5,267 nt of DNA from NCBI GenBank assembly GCA_013694795.1, contig JACDBS010000092.1, forward strand, positions 1 through 5,267, read 5' to 3'. This DNA is from Chloroflexota bacterium. Its GTDB lineage: Bacteria > Chloroflexota > Limnocylindria > QHBO01. Shown here in pieces: positions 1 to 5,267 of the stretch. Numbering within the stretch: the stretch's first letter is position 1; the number at the start of each line of letters is the position of its first letter. Below the pieces are notes generated by a model that saw only the letters and a program-made list of their open reading frames with translations, ran no database searches and was not told the origin of the DNA. Position numbers and translations under genes: made by a program.

Positions 1-886
1 CGTGGCTCTCCTGTGCGAGGGCCATATCCTGATCGAGGACGTCCCGGGCGTCGGAAAGACCATGCTGGCCAAGGCCCTGAGCCAGAGCATCGGCTGCGTC
101 TTCCGCCGCATCCAGTTCACGCCCGACCTGCTGCCCTCGGACGTGACGGGCATGTCGATTTTCAACCAGAAGACCGCCGAGTTCGAGTTCCGCCCAGGAC
201 CGATCATGGCGCAGGTCGTCCTGGCTGACGAGATCAACCGCGCCACCCCCAAGACGCAGAGCGCGCTGCTCGAGTGCATGGAGGAGCGCCAGGCGACCAT
301 CGATGGCGTGAGCTATCCGATGCCGTCACCGTTCCTCGTCATCGCCACCCAGAACCCGATCGAGTACGAGGGCACATTCGCCCTCCCCGAGGCTCAGCTC
401 GACCGCTTCATGCTCCGCCTGCGGCTGGGATACCCGAAGCCGATGGAGGAGATCGTCATCCTTGACGAGCAGAAGCGACGCCATCCGCTCGAGCAGGTGG
501 ACCAGGTACTGGGGCTCGACGAGCTGCGCGAGATGCAGGCCGCCATCAAGGAGGTCTACGTCGACCAGGCCGTGGCCGAGTACATCGTGCGGCTGGTGCA
601 TGCCACCCGCGAGCACCCGGACGTTTACCTTGGCGCATCGCCGCGTGGGTCCATCAACCTGTATCGGTCGGGACAGGCGTACGCGGCCCTGGCGGGGCGT
701 GACTACGTGATTCCCGACGACATCAAGCACCTGGCGGTGGCCGTCCTGTCACACCGGCTCATCGTGAAGAGCCAGGCATCGCTGCGGGAGGTCGACCCCG
801 AGCAGATCGTGCGCGAGATCCTGGCGTCGGTGCCGGTGGCCGAGGCGGCGGCCGCCGCGGAGACGGGTCGCGCCCGCATCTCCTGA
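1..886 (+). CDS. MoxR-family AAA+ ATPase (5' partial)
   Basis: This is a MoxR-type AAA+ ATPase, a cytosolic ATP-driven chaperone-like protein usually encoded beside DUF58/vWA proteins, which it is thought to remodel or activate. Counting from the first full codon at position 2, visible motifs are Walker A GVGKT (residues 16-20), Walker B VVLADEINR (72-80), sensor 1 ATQNP (115-119), the DRF arginine-finger region (134-136) and sensor 2 GASPRGS (211-217), followed by the helical lid domain to residue 294. The order and spacing are normal and no key residue is missing. The GTG at position 2 is almost certainly not the start: it lies inside the strand leading to Walker A, and family members usually carry some 30-45 more residues before this point, so the true start is upstream of the window. 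The TGA at 884-886 is followed after 6 bases by the DUF58 gene. The C-terminal Ala-rich tail (residues 278-290) is low complexity. The family call is secure; the substrate is unknown. Confidence 0.96.
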   Translation, partial: VALLCEGHILIEDVPGVGKTMLAKALSQSIGCVFRRIQFTPDLLPSDVTGMSIFNQKTAEFEFRPGPIMAQVVLADEINRATPKTQSALLECMEERQATIDGVSYPMPSPFLVIATQNPIEYEGTFALPEAQLDRFMLRLRLGYPKPMEEIVILDEQKRRHPLEQVDQVLGLDELREMQAAIKEVYVDQAVAEYIVRLVHATREHPDVYLGASPRGSINLYRSGQAYAALAGRDYVIPDDIKHLAVAVLSHRLIVKSQASLREVDPEQIVREILASVPVAEAAAAAETGRARIS

Positions 887-892
887 CACGCC

Positions 893-2125
893 ATGCGCAT
901 ATTCAACCGTCACCTGCGGCTGCTCTTCCTGGCAACCGCGCTCGTCGTGGCGGCCTTCAGCACGGGCATCGACTTCCTCTTCTTTCTCGTCTATCTGACC
1001 GCGGCGATCCTGATCGGCTCATGGCTCTACGCCCGACGCGGGCTGCGTGGGGTCCGCGCCGACTACCGCGTGCTCAACCCGCGCACCCACGTCGGACAGG
1101 TGCTCCAGGCGATGTATCGCATCGAGAACCACGATCGCCTGGCAAAACCCTGGATCGAGTGCTGGAACGAGTCGACCATGCCCACCAGCCTTCCCGGCCG
1201 GGTGATCGGCATCCCGGCGCGCGGGACGCGTCAATGGTTGGCCAAGGTGACGTTGACGCGGCGGGGAAGCTACCGGCTGGGCCCCCTGCGCGTGCGGACC
1301 GGCGACCCGTTCAGCCTCTTCAGCACGGACATGACGGTCGGCAGCGCGACGAATGTGGTCGTCTTTCCGGAGGTCGTGCCGCTGCCGCACTGGCGCCTTC
1401 CGCCCTCGCCGATCGACGGGAGCACGCCGGTTCGGCGGCGCTACGAGGCCGCAACGCCGCTGGTGAGCGGCGTCCGCCCGTATGTCCACGGTGACGCCAT
1501 CAACCGCATCCACTGGCTGTCGAGCGCGCGCCACGGCGAGCTTCATGTCAAGGAGTTCGACCTGGAGCAGGCGGCCGACCTGTGGATCGCGCTCGACCTC
1601 GACCGCAGCGTGCATGCCGGCATCGGGACCGATGCGTCCGTGGAGGCCGCGGTGACCGTCGCGGCCTCCATCGCGCTGCGCACGCTGTCCGACAATCGCT
1701 CCGTGGCCATGACCGCCTCCGCGCGCCGCATCCAGGTCCACCAGCCCGATCGCGGGCCGCGGGTGGAGCAGAAGCTGCTGCACCTGCTGGCCAACGTGCA
1801 GGCCGATGGGGCTCACCCGCTGGCGGAGGTGATCAACGCCACCCTGCCGCAGCTGCGTCGGGGCATGACGCTGTGCATCATCACCGGATCGACCGACCGC
1901 GCCTGGGTGCGCGGGCTGGCCGCGCTTCGACGACGCGGCGTTGCGGCGCTCGTGATCCTCATTGATCGCTCGTCCCATATCGGCGCGGATCCGGACGACC
2001 ATGCGCGCGCCGAGCTGGCCGCCGTGCGGCACGCGCTGGCCGAGTACGGCATCGAGCACCGCCTGGTGCGGCGTGGCGACGATATCGCCGTGGCCGTCGG
2101 TGGCAGGGTGCGCTCGCGTGCCTGA
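893..2125 (+). CDS. DUF58 domain membrane protein
   Basis: This is a DUF58-family protein of 410 residues, a normal length. Two hydrophobic segments (about residues 8-23 and 27-46), flanked by basic residues (RHLR before, ARRGLR after), predict a membrane hairpin with both ends in the cytosol, on the same side as MoxR. A beta-rich region follows, with the family-typical TRRGSYRLGPLRVRTGDPF (122-140). The DUF58 hallmark is at 194-221: VRPYVHGD, then INRIHWLSSARHGELHVKEF. The remainder resembles a vWA-like fold (ALDLDRS at 233-239; strand and loop around LCIITGS at 327-333), but its metal-site motif is atypical. The start is ATG at 893, 6 bases after the MoxR stop. No clear Shine-Dalgarno precedes it, so translation probably depends on coupling to the upstream gene. 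The 3' end overlaps the next gene. In characterised relatives, MoxR and DUF58/vWA pairs act together in complex assembly or stress and envelope functions. The specific role here is unknown. Confidence 0.95.
   Translation: MRIFNRHLRLLFLATALVVAAFSTGIDFLFFLVYLTAAILIGSWLYARRGLRGVRADYRVLNPRTHVGQVLQAMYRIENHDRLAKPWIECWNESTMPTSLPGRVIGIPARGTRQWLAKVTLTRRGSYRLGPLRVRTGDPFSLFSTDMTVGSATNVVVFPEVVPLPHWRLPPSPIDGSTPVRRRYEAATPLVSGVRPYVHGDAINRIHWLSSARHGELHVKEFDLEQAADLWIALDLDRSVHAGIGTDASVEAAVTVAASIALRTLSDNRSVAMTASARRIQVHQPDRGPRVEQKLLHLLANVQADGAHPLAEVINATLPQLRRGMTLCIITGSTDRAWVRGLAALRRRGVAALVILIDRSSHIGADPDDHARAELAAVRHALAEYGIEHRLVRRGDDIAVAVGGRVRSRA
2105..2108 (+). promoter_or_regulatory. putative ribosome binding site for the transglutaminase gene
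   Basis: An AGGG tetramer lies 9 bases before the GTG at 2118, inside the last codons of the DUF58 gene. It is short, but it is the best purine-rich match in a suitable position and supports the GTG start over the much earlier ATG at 1962, which lies deep within DUF58. In sequence this GC-rich, a four-base match can occur by chance. Confidence 0.4.
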
Positions 2126-4436
2126 CCTTCGCGGGCGCCTCGTCTACCCGCGCGCCGGCTGGCTGAGCCTGGGCCTGCTGGCGGTCATGGCGCTCGCCGT
2201 GGTCTGGTCGGTGCAGGGGGCGATGTGGCTGGAGCAGATGGACTTCCTGCCGCCGGTGGCACTGTGGGCCGTGCTGGCCGGCGCGCTGCTGGGGGCGCTG
2301 CGCTCGAGCATCGTCTGGACGTTGCCACTCGGCGCCGTCACCGGAGCAGCGGTGGTGCTGTGGTCCGTGGGCGGCGAGTACTTCACCCCACTCGAACCCG
2401 GTGCCCGCCTGCTCGCGCTGCGGACCGATGCCATCGAGTGGCTGGCCGTCGTGCTGCGCACGGGCTATCCGGCCCAGATGTCGCCGTACGCCATCGGCCT
2501 TGGCGCGCTGATGTTCGCGACCGCATTTGCCGCCGCGTACGCGGTGTACCGCCATCACCGCGTGCTCGACGCGATCCTTCTGCTCGGCGCCGCGATCATC
2601 ACGAACATGTCGGCAACCTTCACCGACCTGTTCGGGCACCTCCTCCTCTTCGTGATCGCTGCCATGCTGCTGTGGATTCGCGCTTCCCTTGTCGAGCGCC
2701 AGGACGGCTGGCAGCGTCGCCGGGTGAATGAGAATCTCGAGGTCCCGGCCGCAATCATGCGATCCGGCATCATCTTCGCCGGCGCGAGCGTGGCCCTGGC
2801 CTGGATCCTGACCAGCGTGGCCGTGGCCGCGCCGCTGACCGATGCATGGCGCAGCTTCGACGGCGTGTGGACCGGCGTGCGCGACCAGATGGAGGGAGTT
2901 TTCGGCAGCCTCACCAATCCGCAGTCGCGCATCAGTGGCAACAGCTTCGGCCCCGCGTTCAACGTGCAGGGCGAGTGGATCAGCCGCGATGACGAGGCCC
3001 TGGTGCTGGCGGCGCCCCGCGCGCTCTACCTGCGCACGGCCACCTACGACGTGTACACCGGTCGCGGCTGGGAGCGGAGCGAGACGGTGCGTCGTTCGGT
3101 CGAGCCCGGCGAGCCGCTCTTTGGGCTGCCCACCTCGGAGCGGCCGACGGTGGCGGCCGCGGTGGAGGTGCACCGCATCTCGATCGAGATGCAGCAGACC
3201 ATCGGCCGCAACGTGTTCACCGCCGGCTCACCGCTCCGCGTGTACGCGCCGACGGTCGTGCTCGAGGCTTCGGGCGAGCCCGTGCTGGGAGGCATCGAGC
3301 ACGCCAACTCGATCGGCTCGGGCGAGGCCTATGAGCTCCTCGTCGCGATCTCGACCGCGAACGAGGCAGAGCTCGGGGCAGCCGGCGAGGCATATCCACG
3401 CGAAGTCACCGATCTGTACCTGGATACCCCGGGCCTGACCGATCGCGTGGCTGAGGTTGCCCGCGAGGTCACGGCCGGGGCGACCAACGACTACGAGCAG
3501 GCGAAGGCGCTGGCCACCTTCCTGTCGCGCGATGCACGGTTCACCTACAGCACGGTGGCCGGTGTGCCACCGCCGGACGGTGACCTGGTCGATTTCTTCC
3601 TCTTCGACGAAGAGGAGGGCCGCTCCGGCTATTGCCAGTACTACGCGAGCGCCATGGTCATCATGGCGCGCTCCCTGGGTCTGCCGGCCCGCGTGGCGGT
3701 GGGCTTCGCGCCGGGCGAGCGTCAGGCGGACAACACGTTCCTGATCCGCGAGGCGAATGCGCATGCCTGGGCGGAGGTGTACTTCCCCGGCTACGGCTGG
3801 CAGATCTTCGAGGCCACCAAATCGATCCAGTCGCGCTTCGTCCGGCTGAGCGGTGAGTCCGGTCCCGGGGTGGGGCCGCCGATCCAGGGCATCGACCCCC
3901 TCCTCTTCGAGAACGAGCCCATCGAATTCGGCGAGGGCGCCAATTTTGGCGTTCTGCCGTCGCCGAACCTCGTGGATGGCGCGATCGATCCGAACAACCC
4001 GGAGCTCGGTGCCGAAGGCATCGACGGGTCCAGCCGCACGGGCAACGCCCTGATCATCGCGCTGCTGCTGCTGGGCACGGCGGTGGTGATGTGGCTGCGC
4101 ATGCGCCATGTGCAGCGTGGATGGCGACTCCTGCCCGCGGGGGACCGCGCCTGGCGTCAGTTGACGGCAGCAGCCGACCGCGCCGGCGTTGGGCCGAGGC
4201 CGGCGGAGACGATCTACGAGTACGCCGGATGGCTGGAGGAACAGTTGCCGCGGCACACCGAGCCGATCCGCGCGGTGGCCGATGGCAAGGTTCAGCAGAC
4301 CTACTCCGGCCGTCGCCTGACGGCGACCGCCACGCGGCGCCTGGAGGCCGCCTGGGCCAGCCTGCGGCTGCCGTTGATCGGCCTCGCCGTGCGTCGGGGA
4401 GTGCGCCGCCTCGTGCGGCGTGACCCTCAACCCTAG
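2118..4436 (+). CDS. TgpA-type transmembrane transglutaminase with C-terminal DUF4129
   Basis: This is a membrane-anchored transglutaminase-like protein of 772 residues (TgpA/DUF3488 architecture). GTG at 2118 is chosen because it overlaps the DUF58 stop by 8 bases and leaves a short basic N-terminus before the first membrane helix. The open frame runs back to an ATG at 1962, but that stretch is an out-of-frame shadow of DUF58. By eye there are seven N-terminal membrane segments (about 14-32, 45-62, 64-84, 122-143, 150-164, 170-188, 214-238), an extracytoplasmic part (239-642), and a last helix (643-660). Basic loops fall where the positive-inside rule expects. YLRTATYDVYTGRGW (304-318) is typical of the family. 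The transglutaminase core has Cys506 (GYCQYYASAM), His549 (NAHAWAEVYFPGYGW) and Glu565 (IFEATKS) in the third triad position, where Asp is classical. Residues about 676-745 (RPAETIYEYAGWLEEQLP) match a cytosolic DUF4129. Cysteine-protease, amidase or cross-linking activity are all possible; the substrate is unknown. It is the last gene of the MoxR-DUF58 operon. Confidence 0.95.
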   Translation: MPDLRGRLVYPRAGWLSLGLLAVMALAVVWSVQGAMWLEQMDFLPPVALWAVLAGALLGALRSSIVWTLPLGAVTGAAVVLWSVGGEYFTPLEPGARLLALRTDAIEWLAVVLRTGYPAQMSPYAIGLGALMFATAFAAAYAVYRHHRVLDAILLLGAAIITNMSATFTDLFGHLLLFVIAAMLLWIRASLVERQDGWQRRRVNENLEVPAAIMRSGIIFAGASVALAWILTSVAVAAPLTDAWRSFDGVWTGVRDQMEGVFGSLTNPQSRISGNSFGPAFNVQGEWISRDDEALVLAAPRALYLRTATYDVYTGRGWERSETVRRSVEPGEPLFGLPTSERPTVAAAVEVHRISIEMQQTIGRNVFTAGSPLRVYAPTVVLEASGEPVLGGIEHANSIGSGEAYELLVAISTANEAELGAAGEAYPREVTDLYLDTPGLTDRVAEVAREVTAGATNDYEQAKALATFLSRDARFTYSTVAGVPPPDGDLVDFFLFDEEEGRSGYCQYYASAMVIMARSLGLPARVAVGFAPGERQADNTFLIREANAHAWAEVYFPGYGWQIFEATKSIQSRFVRLSGESGPGVGPPIQGIDPLLFENEPIEFGEGANFGVLPSPNLVDGAIDPNNPELGAEGIDGSSRTGNALIIALLLLGTAVVMWLRMRHVQRGWRLLPAGDRAWRQLTAAADRAGVGPRPAETIYEYAGWLEEQLPRHTEPIRAVADGKVQQTYSGRRLTATATRRLEAAWASLRLPLIGLAVRRGVRRLVRRDPQP
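4404..4420. other. small GC-rich inverted repeat near the convergent gene ends
   Basis: CGCCGC (4404-4409) and GCGGCG (4415-4420) can form a 6-bp stem with a 5-base loop (CTCGT). It lies inside the last codons of the transglutaminase gene, where it encodes the basic tail RRLVRR, and 13-29 bases past the stop of the minus-strand phosphatase gene. No T-run follows on either strand, so it is not a classical intrinsic terminator. A second, weaker repeat, CCCTC (4424-4428) with GAGGG (4436-4440), surrounds the stop codons. Either could arise from arginine codon choice or chance at this base composition. It is recorded as structure only, with no function claimed. Confidence 0.3.
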
Positions 4437-5101
4437 AGGGCCAGCGGCCGCCCCTCCGCCTCGTCCACGTGCGTCGGCTCCAGTCCCAGCAGGTGGAAGG
4501 TGTCGTTCCAGCGGTCCAGCCGCCAGGAGTCGTCCGTGCGCGTCGCCACGCTGATGCCGGCATTATCGACGTCCAGCGCGCGCGAGCGTCCGCCGCCGAG
4601 CTCCAATAGGACATGCGCCAGGATGCGCAGCGTACCGCCGTGGCTGACCAGGCATATCGGCCACGCGGAACTCCGCTCGATCTCGCCCAGCAGGCTGTTG
4701 ACGCGCTGCGTGGCGTCCTCGATCGGCTCGCCGCCGGGGGGTTGCCGGATGCCCGTCGCGGCGCGCCATGCAGCGTACCGATCCGCGTCCTCCACCTCCA
4801 GCTCGGCATGAGTGCGCCCTTCCCACTCGCCCTGGCCAATCTCGATCAATCGCGGCTCGGGCTCGACCTCGACGCCGGCGGACTGGGCGATGGCGCGTGC
4901 CGTCTCGAGGGCGCGTGCCAGGCTTGATGAGATCACGCGGGCCGGACGCAGCGTGGGATCGGCGGCCATGCGCTCGGCCGCCAGGCGGGCCTCATGGCGC
5001 CCGGCGTCGCCGAGGCGCGGATCCCGATGCCCCTGGAACCGACCCTGGCGGTTCCAGTCCGTCACGCCATGACGAACGAGAACCAGGCGTACGTCGCTCA
5101 C
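4433..5101 (-). CDS. histidine phosphatase family protein (phosphoglycerate-mutase-like)
   Basis: This is a complete 222-residue member of the histidine phosphatase superfamily, cofactor-independent of metal, acting through a phosphohistidine intermediate. It has no signal peptide or membrane segment, so it is probably cytosolic. The visible active site comprises RHG (10-12) with nucleophile His11, Asn17 and Arg21 in the following phosphate-pocket loop, Arg63 in SSSLARALETA (58-68), the probable proton donor Glu87 in IEIGQGEWEG (86-95), and His154 in VSHGG (152-156). The C-terminal stretch DSWRLDRWNDTFHL (191-204) is the usual end of this family. The length fits broad-specificity phosphatases, CobC-like alpha-ribazole phosphatases and metal-independent phosphoserine phosphatases. 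It is shorter than classical glycolytic phosphoglycerate mutases. The start is GTG at 5101, which places the RHG motif at the usual distance and overlaps the upstream aminotransferase stop by 4 bases (GTGA), implying translational coupling. No good Shine-Dalgarno lies at normal spacing. The TAG stop overlaps that of the convergent transglutaminase gene. Confidence 0.93.
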   Translation of the reverse strand: MSDVRLVLVRHGVTDWNRQGRFQGHRDPRLGDAGRHEARLAAERMAADPTLRPARVISSSLARALETARAIAQSAGVEVEPEPRLIEIGQGEWEGRTHAELEVEDADRYAAWRAATGIRQPPGGEPIEDATQRVNSLLGEIERSSAWPICLVSHGGTLRILAHVLLELGGGRSRALDVDNAGISVATRTDDSWRLDRWNDTFHLLGLEPTHVDEAEGRPLAL

Positions 5102-5267
5102 CGCGCCGGCGCGGTTGCGGCCTCGAACACCTCGCGGGCGGCGCGAGCCGCCGCCGCGCCATCGGCAGTGTGGCCATGATCCGGGAGGACGCTCGCCATT
5201 CGCTCCAGCGCATCGGCCATCTCGTCAATGCCGACGTCGCCCATGTGCCCGAAGCGCAGGATCTTGC
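5098..5267 (-). CDS. class V aminotransferase, C-terminal fragment (alanine/serine-glyoxylate type)
   Basis: Reading the minus strand from the window edge gives 55 codons and a TGA at 5100-5098. The first visible residues, KILRFGHMGDVG, match the conserved segment close to the C-terminus of PLP-dependent class V aminotransferases of the alanine-glyoxylate/serine-pyruvate group ([GK]xxRxGHMGD). The arginine there corresponds, from recollection of the family, to the one that binds the substrate carboxylate (Arg360 in human AGXT). A short helix (IDEMADALERMASVL) follows, then an Ala-rich tail ending DGAAAARAAREVFEAA. Bacterial members of this group often end in a similar GxGxAAAxxV helix, so the tail is not foreign. 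The catalytic lysine and PLP-binding core lie outside the window, so activity cannot be judged. The stop overlaps the GTG of the phosphatase gene by 4 bases, making an operon likely. The frame was found by direct translation, because it has no start codon inside the window. Confidence 0.82.
   Translation of the reverse strand, partial: KILRFGHMGDVGIDEMADALERMASVLPDHGHTADGAAAARAAREVFEAATAPAR

Noticed and set aside
2..4. GTG at the window edge as the start codon of the MoxR gene.
   Set aside because: It lies about 15 codons before the Walker A loop, in a region that is internal in MoxR proteins. The family N-terminal segment is missing, so the gene is cut by the window edge.
887..892. A promoter or separate regulatory site between the MoxR and DUF58 genes.
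   Set aside because: The gap is only 6 bases and no -10/-35-like or operator-like pattern was seen around it. Cotranscription is the simpler reading.
2842..3438. A 198-codon plus-strand open frame within the transglutaminase gene.
   Set aside because: It is a shifted-frame shadow, strongly enriched in Arg, Ser, Ala and Pro, while the main frame shows the family-typical YLRTATYDVYTGRGW segment at the same place.
1019..4430. Three long open frames on the minus strand (1019-2059, 1959-3173, 3228-4430) that almost tile the DUF58 and transglutaminase genes antisense.
   Set aside because: Their translations are rich in Arg, His, Gly, Ala and Gln with no recognisable domain, as expected of antisense frames in high-GC genes. 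The plus-strand frames carry clear family motifs throughout.
4424..4440. CCCTC/GAGGG inverted repeat around the stop codons as an intrinsic terminator.
   Set aside because: The stem is only 5 bp with a 7-base loop and there is no T-run on either strand, so it falls short of a supportable terminator call.
4054..4839. A 261-codon open frame on the minus strand spanning the convergent junction.
   Set aside because: It runs out of frame through the phosphatase gene, which has intact catalytic motifs, and then antisense through the transglutaminase tail. Its composition is Arg/Ser/Pro-rich low complexity.

Overview
The window is GC-rich bacterial chromosome (about two thirds G+C by eye), densely packed with protein genes. 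It carries two short gene groups that converge. No RNA gene, mobile element, CRISPR array or long non-coding stretch was seen. The protein style, especially the MoxR C-terminal half and the class V aminotransferase tail, suggests Chloroflexota (Thermomicrobia-like or a related high-GC lineage). A high-GC actinobacterium cannot be excluded, and this placement rests on pattern memory only.

Plus strand, 1-4436: three genes in the order MoxR AAA+ ATPase (5' end outside the window), DUF58 membrane protein, and TgpA-type transmembrane transglutaminase with a C-terminal DUF4129 domain. Six bases separate the first two genes, and the last two overlap by 8 bases, so this looks like one translationally coupled operon. 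The set is widespread. The ATPase and the soluble part of DUF58 should be cytosolic, and the transglutaminase/protease-like domain should sit outside the membrane. The working model is a MoxR chaperone acting on a DUF58 partner at the membrane together with the exported transglutaminase, probably in envelope protein maturation or modification. The substrate is unknown.

Minus strand, 5267-4433: the last 55 codons of a class V (alanine/serine-glyoxylate type) aminotransferase, followed with a 4-base GTGA overlap by a complete histidine phosphatase (phosphoglycerate-mutase-like) gene. Serine or glyoxylate metabolism is a reasonable inference for the pair, including the possibility that the phosphatase is a metal-independent phosphoserine phosphatase, but specificity cannot be read from the sequence.

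The two groups meet tail to tail at 4433-4436, where the palindrome CTAG contains a TAG stop for each strand, leaving no intergenic space for a conventional terminator. The biology is mostly recognisable. The points worth a second look are the acidic-residue substitution in the transglutaminase triad, the altered metal-site motif in DUF58, the compact convergent junction, and the aminotransferase-phosphatase coupling.
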